From Bradyrhizobium sp. B124 (GTDB lineage Bacteria > Pseudomonadota > Alphaproteobacteria > Rhizobiales > Xanthobacteraceae), in NCBI RefSeq assembly GCF_038967635.1, contig NZ_CP152413.1, positions 8,684,001 to 8,748,000 on the forward strand: a DNA stretch of 64,000 bases. Direction: 5' to 3'. The notes under the pieces were generated by a model. That model searched no databases, had not been told where the DNA came from, and worked only from the letters and a program-made list of their open reading frames with translations. Positions 9,294 through 17,114 of this stretch are shown in pieces; positions within the stretch are counted from its first letter, which is position 1; every line of letters begins with the position of its first letter. Made by a program: the position numbers and the translations under genes.

Positions 9294-10796
9294 TCAGGCG
9301 ACCTGCCGCTTGCCCGATTTGTCCCACCCGATCGGGCTGGTGATGACGCGGTCGCGGCCTTCATGCTTGGCTTGATAGAGCGCGAGGTCCGCTGCCTTGA
9401 GCAGATCGCGCGATGTGCGCTCGTGATCCGGGACGAGGCAAGACAGTCCGATGCTGACGGTCGGCAACTCATGCTCGGATTCGCGCGCAGCGGTCAGCTT
9501 CGCGCGAATCTGCTCGGCAACCTCCAATGCACCCGCTTTGCCAATGCCGGGCAGCAACACCGAAAACTCCTCGCCGCCGTAGCGCGCGCCGAGATCGGTT
9601 GCGCGCTTGGTGCTGGTGGCGATGCACCGTCCCACAGTGGCGAGCACTGCGTCGCCGGCCTGATGGCCGTACGTGTCGTTGAAGGTCTTGAAATGATCGA
9701 CGTCGATCATCAGAAGCGATACCGGCGACTTTGCGCGCATGCCACGACGCCATTCGACGTCAAGCGTATCGTCGAGGCGGCGGCGGTTGGCGAGGCCCGT
9801 CAGCGCATCGGTGTTCGCGAGGTGCGCGAGCCGGCCTTCAGCGGCGGCCCGCCGTTTGAGAGCGGCCAGCAGGTAGAACATCAGGACGATCGAGAAGCCG
9901 CAGAGCGCCGCCACCACGCTTCCGATCAGCCAGAGCTGCTGCCACCAATCGGCATAAATGCCGTCGAGCGCGAGGCCCTCGGCGATCAGCAGGGGATGGT
10001 GTCCGACCGCCTGAAAGACATAGAGCCGGTTGACATGATCGACGAGCGATTTCGTCATGTAGGAGCCGGATTGCCGTGCCGGGAACTGCTTGAAGACCTG
10101 TGAGTCCCTGATGCTTTGCCCGATCTTGGCGATGTCGAACGGTGCTCGCATCAGCATGACGCCATCGGTGTTGAACAACGCCATGCTATCGCCGAGGCCG
10201 AAGCTCAGCTTGCGAAACAGATTGTGGAAATAGCTGAGCCGCATGCTGCCCGCGACGACACCGGCAAAGGATCCGTCGTCATTGCTGATGCGGCGGCTCA
10301 GGCTGATCAGATATTCGCCGTCTGAAGTCACCCAGGGAGCGCTGATGAACAGTCCGCTGTCGGCTCGCGCCTGATGCACCCGGAAGAAGTCTCGGTCGGC
10401 GAAATTTGCGGTCCGCGGCGTCAATGTCCGGGAATCGAGCGTGACGTCTCCCGCCGTATTCAGCACGAGGATTGAGCCGAGATCCTTGGCGGTGGCGGCG
10501 CGGTCGAACAGCACGACCTGGCGAAGCTCCGGGCTGATCTTGCCCAGCTCCGGCAGCTTGACGCCGTCGGCGACGGCCTGCAGCGACAGGTCATAGAGCT
10601 CGATGTTGCGATCGATCTCGCTGGCGATGGAGGCGACGAGGTTGGTCGCGCCCTCCTTCGCATGCTGATAGTCCTTGCCGGCCATCTCCCAGAGAATGGA
10701 CGCGCAGATCGCCGAAAAGCACAAGACGAGACCGATCCCGAGCGCGAGGAGCCGTTTGGTCGGCACCGCCTTCGGCTTTGGCAACAGTCCGTTCAT
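9294..10796 (-). CDS. Membrane-anchored diguanylate cyclase with periplasmic sensor domain
   Basis: 500 aa. A transmembrane helix near residues 15-40 (LLALGIGLVLCFSAICASIL) is followed by a periplasmic dCache/PDC-like sensor (LDSRTLTPRTANFADRDFF, FAGVVAGSMRL), a second helix near 285-310 (LIGSVVAALCGFSIVLMFYL) and a GGDEF domain. The active site reads GGEEF (407-411), and an RxxD inhibitory site (RATD, 398-401) sits exactly five residues before it. It should therefore make cyclic di-GMP from GTP and be product-inhibited. ATG at 10796 is preferred over an upstream GTG because GGAAG precedes it. Monocistronic; signal sensed unknown. Confidence 0.87.
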   Translation of the reverse strand: MNGLLPKPKAVPTKRLLALGIGLVLCFSAICASILWEMAGKDYQHAKEGATNLVASIASEIDRNIELYDLSLQAVADGVKLPELGKISPELRQVVLFDRAATAKDLGSILVLNTAGDVTLDSRTLTPRTANFADRDFFRVHQARADSGLFISAPWVTSDGEYLISLSRRISNDDGSFAGVVAGSMRLSYFHNLFRKLSFGLGDSMALFNTDGVMLMRAPFDIAKIGQSIRDSQVFKQFPARQSGSYMTKSLVDHVNRLYVFQAVGHHPLLIAEGLALDGIYADWWQQLWLIGSVVAALCGFSIVLMFYLLAALKRRAAAEGRLAHLANTDALTGLANRRRLDDTLDVEWRRGMRAKSPVSLLMIDVDHFKTFNDTYGHQAGDAVLATVGRCIATSTKRATDLGARYGGEEFSVLLPGIGKAGALEVAEQIRAKLTAARESEHELPTVSIGLSCLVPDHERTSRDLLKAADLALYQAKHEGRDRVITSPIGWDKSGKRQVA

Positions 10797-10966
10797 TGCT
10801 CGCTTCCACTTCCCCGCGCCCCCGCGCACTTTGAGTTTCTATAGGGGCATCAAATTGAGAAAGGCGACCGCAAGCACAGGCAATTTGCGCCCGTGCGTTG
10901 CGATAATCTTAACCATTCCAGGTTGGTCGGAACCCGTCGCGGGCCCGGACAGATCGGCTGATCCGT

Positions 10967-12718
10967 TCAGGTTCCGGTCCGTCGCAGATCCTCGGCGGCG
11001 TCGCTGCGCAGGTTGCGGAAGAACTGCTCGACCTCGCGCGACAGCGTCTCGGCGGTTGCGGTCAGGTCGTTCGATGCCGCGAGCACCGATTCTGCCGCCT
11101 TGCTGGTCTGGTCCATGTCGTCGCGGAGCGAGCCGACATTCGTGACCAGGGTTTCGTTGCCCTGGGCGGCCATCTGCGCGTTGGCGGAGATTTCGCGCGT
11201 GGCGGCATCCTGCTGGCCAATCGCGCTTGCGATGTTGGCGGTGACGTTGCTGATCTCGCGCACCGCCTGGCCGATCTCGCGCACCGCGGCCACCGAGTTG
11301 CGGGTCGAGGTCTGGATCAGGCCGACATTCTCGCTGATCTCGGCGGTTGCCTTGGCGGTCTGCCCGGCAAGCGCCTTGACCTCGTGCGCGACGACCGCGA
11401 AGCCGCGTCCGGCATCGCCCGCGCGGGCGGCTTCGATGGTGGCGTTGAGCGCGAGCAGGTTGGTCTGCTCGGCGATCGCCTGGATCAGGTTCAGCACACC
11501 GTCGATGCGCTGCGTGGTGGCGGCAAGGCTCTCGATCTCGGTGATCGACCGGTCGGTGCGCGCACCTGCCTGATCGACCGCCCCCGACGACTGCTTGACC
11601 TGGCGGCCGATTTCCTCGACCGAGGCGGAGAGCTCTTCGGCTGCGCTCGCCACCGCAGACACGTTGCTCGAGGCCTGTTCGGTCGCGCCTGCCGCCGCAA
11701 CCGTCCGGCCGCTGGCGTCCGCCGCGACGGTGGCGATGCTCTGCGCGGTTTGACGCATCGTCGCAGCGTTGTCGTGTACCGCGCGGAGCACCTCACCGAT
11801 GGTGCCGCGGAACGTCTCGACGAAGCTTTCGATATGCCGGCCGCGGGCGTCGCGAGCCTCGGAGTCCTGCACGACTTGCGCGTTCAGGCTGCGATTGCGG
11901 TCCATCGCCTCCTGGAAGACCTTGATGGCGCGTGCCAGTGCGCCGATTTCATCGCTGCGCCCGACGTGCGGCACGTCGACATGATCGGCGCCCTCGGCGA
12001 CGTGCTTGATGGTCGTTGTGATCTGCGACAGTGGCCGCGCCACCGAGCGGGCGATGATCAGCACGCCGAGCACCACCACAATCAGGGCCGCCGCGCCGAG
12101 CCCGGTCAGCAGCAGCGCCAGCTCGCGGTTGGTGTCGGTCTGCTGCGCCAGCTTCTTGCTGCGCTCGGCGTAGACCTTGGACAGCGCCTCGAGGTCCTTG
12201 TTCAGTGCGGTGCGCACGTCGCGATTGGCGTCGTTGTCGCCCCACTCGCGCCCGGCAGCGGCGCCGATTTCGATGCCGCGGCGGACCAGCTCTTTGCGGA
12301 ATTCGATGAATTGCTCGATGCGCTTCTTGAACACCGCGAACTGCGCGGCGTCGTCGGCCTGCACCAGGGTCTCCCAGTTCCTCACCACGCCGAGGATGCG
12401 GTCGTTGAACGCCAGCAGCCCGTCGCCGTACTTCTTCACCGCCGGAGGTTCGGTCGACATGTAGATGCCGCGGGATTCCATCACCACCGCGTAAACCAGC
12501 GAGTTGACCCGCTCGACATTGAGCGCGGCGCGGCTTGCGAGGTCGACGGCCGCGGTCAGCTCGGCATTGCGCCGCGCGTTGTAGTCGGACAGGACGGTGA
12601 TGGCTGCGGTCAGCGCCGCAATCAGCGCAAACGTCGAGTACAGCCTGGCAGCAAGCGAGAATCGGGATGCCATTGGAGGCCGGGATGTGGAGATCGGGGA
12701 TGTGGCGGGGGACGGCAT
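10967..12718 (-). CDS. Methyl-accepting chemotaxis protein
   Basis: 583 aa. After a short variable N-terminus there is a transmembrane helix ([18 protein letters not shown]), a periplasmic helical ligand domain with the feature [24 protein letters not shown], a second helix ([20 protein letters not shown]), a HAMP domain ([19 protein letters not shown]) and a long cytoplasmic coiled coil ending in the signalling hairpin ([17 protein letters not shown]). It would pass ligand state to CheA/CheW. The ATG at 12718 has GGAG 8 nt upstream; an in-frame TTG at 12757 and ATG at 12673 are alternatives. Ligand unknown. Confidence 0.88.
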   Translation of the reverse strand: MPSPATSPISTSRPPMASRFSLAARLYSTFALIAALTAAITVLSDYNARRNAELTAAVDLASRAALNVERVNSLVYAVVMESRGIYMSTEPPAVKKYGDGLLAFNDRILGVVRNWETLVQADDAAQFAVFKKRIEQFIEFRKELVRRGIEIGAAAGREWGDNDANRDVRTALNKDLEALSKVYAERSKKLAQQTDTNRELALLLTGLGAAALIVVVLGVLIIARSVARPLSQITTTIKHVAEGADHVDVPHVGRSDEIGALARAIKVFQEAMDRNRSLNAQVVQDSEARDARGRHIESFVETFRGTIGEVLRAVHDNAATMRQTAQSIATVAADASGRTVAAAGATEQASSNVSAVASAAEELSASVEEIGRQVKQSSGAVDQAGARTDRSITEIESLAATTQRIDGVLNLIQAIAEQTNLLALNATIEAARAGDAGRGFAVVAHEVKALAGQTAKATAEISENVGLIQTSTRNSVAAVREIGQAVREISNVTANIASAIGQQDAATREISANAQMAAQGNETLVTNVGSLRDDMDQTSKAAESVLAASNDLTATAETLSREVEQFFRNLRSDAAEDLRRTGT

Positions 12719-12959
12719 TGCGGGCACTCCAAGAGGCCGGGGAGTACCTTCGGCCAATTAAAGCTTATGCAAAATCTTCATGGATAATTTCTTAACGCGT
12801 GCGTTCTGTGCCGCCGCAACCGTTAAAATATCTAAATCATACCAATGTCTTATGAGGTACACCGCAGCGAGCGGGTGGCGGCGCCTTGCCGCCGTGTTGA
12901 ATGACGGACCGCCATCATCATCATTCATCAACATCCCCCGGCGCACCGGGCGAAGCTGA
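12719..12959. other. Divergent intergenic region between chemoreceptor and eutB
   Basis: No coding potential seen. The left part is AT-rich (TTAAAATATCTAAATCATAC near 12822-12843) and probably holds the chemoreceptor promoter. GGCGGC (12877-12882) and GCCGCC (12888-12893) form a short hairpin or inverted repeat about 75 bp upstream of the sigma-54 site, a position compatible with an activator site, but that is inference. Confidence 0.4.
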
Positions 12960-12975
12960 TGGCACGACTTTCGCA
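12960..12975 (+). promoter_or_regulatory. Sigma-54 (RpoN) promoter of eutB
   Basis: TGGCACG-ACTT-TCGCA matches the -24/-12 consensus TGGCACG-N4-TTGCA at every fixed position but one, and keeps the invariant GG-N10-GC. The start codon of eutB is 46 bp beyond its end, giving a leader of about 34 nt. Ethanolamine use genes in pseudomonads are known to be RpoN-dependent, which agrees with the placement. No sigma-54 activator gene lies in the window. Confidence 0.7.
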
Positions 12976-13020
12976 AAGAGGTGCTAGGTTGCGCCGTCCC
13001 CAGCCTCGACGCGAATCCCC

Positions 13021-14403
13021 ATGCTCTATCGTCACACCATCGACGCCACCAGTTATGCATTCGACGATCTGCGCATCCTGCTTGCCAAGGCCTCGCCGCT
13101 GCGGTCTGGCGACCGTTTGGCCGGCATCGCGGCCGACAGCGCCGCGGAGATGATCGCCGCGCGGCTGGCGCTTGCCAACGTTCCGCTCAAGCAATTCCTC
13201 GATGAGCCTGTCATCCCCTATGAGGACGATGAAGTCACCCGCCTGATCCTCGACAGCCACGACGTTGCCGGCTTCCTGCCGGTGTCGTCGCTCACCGTCG
13301 GCGGCTTCCGCGACTGGCTGCTGTCGGATGTCGCCACCAGTGAGGTGATCAACCGGATCTCGCGCGGCATCACGCCGGAGATGGCGGCGGCAGTGTCGAA
13401 GCTGATGCGCAACCAGGATCTGATCCTGGTCGCGAAGAAATGCGAGGTGACGACCCGCTTCCGCAACACCATCGGCTTGCGCGGGCGAATGAGCACGCGA
13501 CTGCAGCCGAACCATCCGTTCGACGATGCCAAGGGCATCACCGCCTCGATCCTCGACGGGCTGCTGCTCGGATCGGGCGACGCTTGCATCGGCATCAATC
13601 CGGCGAGCGACGATCCGAACGTCATCGGCACCCTGCTGCGGCTGCTGGACGACGTCATCACCCGGCTCGGGATTCCGACGCAGGGCTGCGTGCTGACCCA
13701 TGTCACGACCACGCTCGGCCTGATCGGGCAGGGGCTGCCGGTCGACCTCGTGTTCCAGTCGATCGCTGGCACCGAGGCGGCCAACCGCAGTTTCGGCGTC
13801 GACCTCTCGTTGCTCCGGGAGGCACGGGAAGCCGGGCTGTCGCTCCACCGCGGCACGGTCGGCGACAACGTCATGTATTTCGAGACCGGGCAGGGCTCGG
13901 CACTTTCGGCCAACGCCCATCACCAGGTCGACCAGCAGACCTGCGAGGCTCGGGCCTATGCGGTGGCGCGGGCGTTCGATCCGCTGCTCGTCAACAGCGT
14001 GGTCGGCTTCATCGGTCCGGAATACCTCTATGACGGCAAGGAAATCATCCGCGCCGGGCTCGAGGATCACTTCTGCGGCAAGCTGCTCGGCCTGCCGCTC
14101 GGGATCGACGTCTGCTACACCAACCACGCCGAAGCCGATCAGGACGACATGGACAATCTCCTGACGCTGCTTGCGGCCGCCGGCGTGAACTTCATCATGG
14201 GCGTGCCGGGCGCCGATGACGTGATGCTGAACTATCAGTCGACATCGTTTCACGATGCGCTCTACATCCGCGACCTGTTCGGCCTGAAGCGGGCGCCCGA
14301 ATTCGACGACTGGCTGGCGCGCGTCGGCCTTGCCGGGCAGGATTTCCGCCTCGTTGCCGATGCGGGGCAGCTGCCCGAGCTCGCCGCCAGGCTGTTGACC
14401 TGA
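13021..14403 (+). CDS. eutB: Ethanolamine ammonia-lyase large subunit
   Basis: 460 aa (E. coli EutB is 453). It is the barrel-shaped catalytic subunit that, with EutC and adenosylcobalamin, converts ethanolamine to acetaldehyde and ammonia. Diagnostic stretches include GLRGRMSTRLQPNHP near residue 155, TGQGSALSANAHHQVDQ near 290, DVCYTNHAEADQ near 365 and LNYQSTSFHDALY near 405. It is preceded by a sigma-54 promoter. The expected next gene eutC is separated from it by hpnP. No eut shell, reactivase or ethanolamine permease genes are nearby, so this is the minimal, non-microcompartment type. Confidence 0.95.
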   Translation: MLYRHTIDATSYAFDDLRILLAKASPLRSGDRLAGIAADSAAEMIAARLALANVPLKQFLDEPVIPYEDDEVTRLILDSHDVAGFLPVSSLTVGGFRDWLLSDVATSEVINRISRGITPEMAAAVSKLMRNQDLILVAKKCEVTTRFRNTIGLRGRMSTRLQPNHPFDDAKGITASILDGLLLGSGDACIGINPASDDPNVIGTLLRLLDDVITRLGIPTQGCVLTHVTTTLGLIGQGLPVDLVFQSIAGTEAANRSFGVDLSLLREAREAGLSLHRGTVGDNVMYFETGQGSALSANAHHQVDQQTCEARAYAVARAFDPLLVNSVVGFIGPEYLYDGKEIIRAGLEDHFCGKLLGLPLGIDVCYTNHAEADQDDMDNLLTLLAAAGVNFIMGVPGADDVMLNYQSTSFHDALYIRDLFGLKRAPEFDDWLARVGLAGQDFRLVADAGQLPELAARLLT

Positions 14404-14425
14404 CGGGATAGCGAAATTCTGCAGA

Positions 14426-14450
14426 GCAACTATCTCACCGTTGTGACGTT
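14426..14450 (+). promoter_or_regulatory. EcfG-like general-stress promoter candidate upstream of hpnP
   Basis: GCAAC (14426-14430) - 16 bp - CGTT (14447-14450) differs from the alphaproteobacterial EcfG consensus GGAAC-N16/17-CGTT at one -35 base. It would start transcription near 14456, about 75 nt before the hpnP ATG. EcfG control of hpnP has been reported in Rhodopseudomonas palustris TIE-1, which raises the prior. Not proven by sequence alone. Confidence 0.5.
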
Positions 14451-14531
14451 GGTAAGCGCCACAATGTTGAGGAATTTCTGGCCCAGCGTTCCACGCTATG
14501 GTTAGATTTGCGGGTGCTTCGGGGTCGATTG

Positions 14532-16118
14532 ATGAGAGCTGAGGGCATAAAGACAGCACGGCGTATCCTCTGCGTCTTTCCGCGCTATACGTCGTCCTTT
14601 GGGACCTTCGAGCACTCCTATCCTCTGACCGACGGCGTCAAGGCGTTCATGCCGCCGCAGGGCCTGCTGCTGATCGCCGCATACCTCCCCGAGAACTGGC
14701 CGGTCCGCTTCGTCGACGAGAATCTGCGTCCGGCCACAGCGGAGGATTTCGAGTGGGCGGAAGCCGTGTTCGTCAGCGGTATGCACATCCAGCGCCAGCA
14801 GATGAACGATATCTGCCACCGTGCGCATGACCATGACCTGGTGGTCGCGATCGGCGGTCCGTCGGTCAGTGCCTGTCCGGACTACTATCCCGCATTCGAC
14901 TACCTTCATGTCGGCGAGCTCGGCGATGCGACCAATGAGCTGATCAGGCGTCTGGAGCAGGACACCAGTCGTCCCGACGAGCAGGTGGTGCTGAAGACCA
15001 TCGACCGCCTGCCGATGACGGAATTCCCGCTGCCGGCCTATGAGCTCGCCGAAACCAAGAAGTACTTCCTCGGCAGCATCCAGTTCTCCTCGGGCTGCCC
15101 CTATCAGTGCGAGTTCTGCGACATCCCCGGGCTCTATGGCCGCAATCCGCGGCTGAAGTCGCCGCAGCAGATCATCGCCGAACTCGACAAGCTGCGCGCC
15201 TGCGGCGCGACCGACACCGTCTATTTCGTCGACGACAACTTCATCGGCAACCGCAAGGCGGCGAGCGAGCTGCTGCCGCATCTGATCGAGTGGCAGAAGC
15301 GGACCGGCTATGTCACGCGCCTTGCCTGCGAGGCGACGCTCAACATCGCCAAGCGGCCCGAGATCCTGGAGAAGATGCGCGAGGCCTTCTTCGTGACGAT
15401 CTTCGTCGGCATCGAGACGCCCGATCCCGACGCATTGAAGGCCATGCACAAGGATCAGAACATGATGGTTCCGATCCTGGAGGGCGTGCGCACCATCAAC
15501 TCCTTCGGCATGGAGGTCGTCTCCGGCATCATCATGGGGCTCGATACCGACAAGCCCCAGACCGCTGACGCGCTGCTCTCCTTCGTCGAGGAGTCCCGGA
15601 TTCCGCTTCTGACCATCAACCTGCTGCAGGCGCTGCCGAAGACGCCGCTGTGGGATCGGCTCGAAAAGGCAGGAAGGCTGGTCGATGACGAGGGCCGTGA
15701 CTCCAATGTCGAGTTCCTGCTGCCCTACGAGGACGTGGTCAGCTCCTGGCGCAAATGCATGGAGATCGCCTACCAGCCCGAGAAGCTGTTCGAGCGCTAT
15801 TTGCATCAATGCAACTACACCTATGCCAACCGCATCAAGGTGCCCGTCAGCCCGGAGATGAAGAGCTGGGCCAACATCCGGCGCGGCCTGATCATGCTGC
15901 GCAACATCTTCTGGAAGGTCGGCGTGCTCGGCGACTACAAGCGCGTGTTCTGGAAGTTTGCGCTCGGCCGGCTCAAGCGCGGCGACATTGAAGGGTTGAT
16001 CTCGGCGACGCTGGTTGCGCATCATCTGATCACGTTTGCGCGTGCAGCCTCCAGCGGCCGGCAGAACGCCTCGAACTACTCGATCCGGCTGCGCGAGGCT
16101 TCCGTACCCGCCGAATGA
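14532..16118 (+). CDS. hpnP: HpnP, B12-binding radical SAM hopanoid C-2 methylase
   Basis: 528 aa. Residues 1-150 are a cobalamin-binding Rossmann domain ([41 protein letters not shown]). The radical SAM domain follows with the Cx3Cx2C cluster motif Cys189, Cys193, Cys196 (CPYQCEFC), then a DUF4070-type C-terminal domain ([31 protein letters not shown]). This is the layout of HpnP, which methylates hopanoid ring A at C-2 using SAM and cobalamin. ATG at 14532 is chosen; a TTG lies 24 bp upstream. It sits between eutB and eutC and its stop is only 4 bp before eutC, so hpnP and eutC are cotranscribed. Confidence 0.87.
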   Translation: MRAEGIKTARRILCVFPRYTSSFGTFEHSYPLTDGVKAFMPPQGLLLIAAYLPENWPVRFVDENLRPATAEDFEWAEAVFVSGMHIQRQQMNDICHRAHDHDLVVAIGGPSVSACPDYYPAFDYLHVGELGDATNELIRRLEQDTSRPDEQVVLKTIDRLPMTEFPLPAYELAETKKYFLGSIQFSSGCPYQCEFCDIPGLYGRNPRLKSPQQIIAELDKLRACGATDTVYFVDDNFIGNRKAASELLPHLIEWQKRTGYVTRLACEATLNIAKRPEILEKMREAFFVTIFVGIETPDPDALKAMHKDQNMMVPILEGVRTINSFGMEVVSGIIMGLDTDKPQTADALLSFVEESRIPLLTINLLQALPKTPLWDRLEKAGRLVDDEGRDSNVEFLLPYEDVVSSWRKCMEIAYQPEKLFERYLHQCNYTYANRIKVPVSPEMKSWANIRRGLIMLRNIFWKVGVLGDYKRVFWKFALGRLKRGDIEGLISATLVAHHLITFARAASSGRQNASNYSIRLREASVPAE

Positions 16119-16122
16119 CAGC

Positions 16123-16917
16123 ATGACCACACCGCCGGCGCCATTGCCCCCGTCGCTTTCCGATTTGCGCGATCTCACGCCGGCGCGCGTCGGTCTCGGC
16201 CGGTTCGGGGCCAGCCTGCCGACCGATGCGCTGCTCTCGTTCACGCTCGATCACGCCCGCGCCCGCGACGCCGTTCACGCAGCCTTCGATGTCAGCGGCA
16301 TTACGGCCGGTCTTGCCGGCCTCGGCATCACGCCGCGCGAGGTGTCGAGCCAGGCGCCAGGCCGGCGCGACTATCTGCGCCGGCCCGATCTCGGACGCAT
16401 GCTGGACTCAGCATCGCGACGGTCGCTGGAAGGGTGCGGCATCACCGCATGCTCCTGCGCCATTGTGATCGGCGACGGCCTGTCGCCGGCCGCGGTCAAT
16501 GTGCACGCTGTCGAATTGATCCGGCATCTCTTGCCGCGGCTTGGGGCCGACAAGATCGACGCTGGTGCGATGATCGTCGCGTCAGGCGCGCGCGTCGCGC
16601 TCGGTGACGAGATCGGCGCCATCGTCGGCGCGCGCATGTTGGTGATGCTGATCGGCGAGCGGCCCGGCCTTTCCGCGCCCGACAGCCTTGGTGCCTATCT
16701 CACCTTCGCGCCGCGGATCGGCCTCACCGATGCCGACCGCAACTGCATCTCCAACATCCACCGTGCCGGGCTGAGCTATCCGGAAGCCGCACTCAGAATC
16801 TCGTGGCTTGTGCGCGAGGGACTGGCACGCCAGGTGACGGGGGTCGCGTTGAAAGATGAAAGCGGCGGTGGATCGTCACAGAATGCGCTACCGGGGTGTG
16901 ACAAATCAGATACTTAA
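16123..16917 (+). CDS. eutC: Ethanolamine ammonia-lyase small subunit
   Basis: 264 aa. EutC signatures are clear: [20 protein letters not shown] near the N-terminus, [15 protein letters not shown] [27 protein letters not shown] [13 protein letters not shown] near residue 83, [16 protein letters not shown] near 120, [20 protein letters not shown] near 180 and [12 protein letters not shown]. It completes the adenosylcobalamin-binding enzyme with EutB. The gene follows hpnP by 4 bp and ends before a hairpin terminator. If the hpnP promoter fires alone, EutC would be made without EutB, which is a peculiar consequence of this arrangement. Confidence 0.93.
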   Translation: MTTPPAPLPPSLSDLRDLTPARVGLGRFGASLPTDALLSFTLDHARARDAVHAAFDVSGITAGLAGLGITPREVSSQAPGRRDYLRRPDLGRMLDSASRRSLEGCGITACSCAIVIGDGLSPAAVNVHAVELIRHLLPRLGADKIDAGAMIVASGARVALGDEIGAIVGARMLVMLIGERPGLSAPDSLGAYLTFAPRIGLTDADRNCISNIHRAGLSYPEAALRISWLVREGLARQVTGVALKDESGGGSSQNALPGCDKSDT

Positions 16918-16987
16918 TGGTGGGGATCAGCGGTTCCCCGCCGATTTGGTTCGACCCTCGCGCTTGCGAGCAAAGGTGCAGACAGGT

Positions 16988-17022
16988 AAAACACGCGCCG
17001 GTCAATATTCGCGTGTTTTCAA
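16988..17022 (+). terminator. Terminator after eutC
   Basis: Perfect 10-bp arms AAAACACGCG (16988-16997) and CGCGTGTTTT (17010-17019) with a 12-nt loop. The right arm ends in TTTT, giving a short U tract. It separates the eutB-hpnP-eutC transcript from the RND gene. Confidence 0.6.
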
Positions 17023-17114
17023 GGACTAGCGCCGATAAGCCGCGCTCACCCGCCTCATTCGCGCCCCTCGACCCAAGCTAGACAGATTGAGCCGTTTTCA
17101 GAACTGGACAGGGC

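Noticed and set aside
12719..13020. Cobalamin riboswitch in front of eutB
   Set aside because: The conserved B12-box core and supporting helices are not visible, and the sigma-54 promoter leaves a leader of only about 34 nt.
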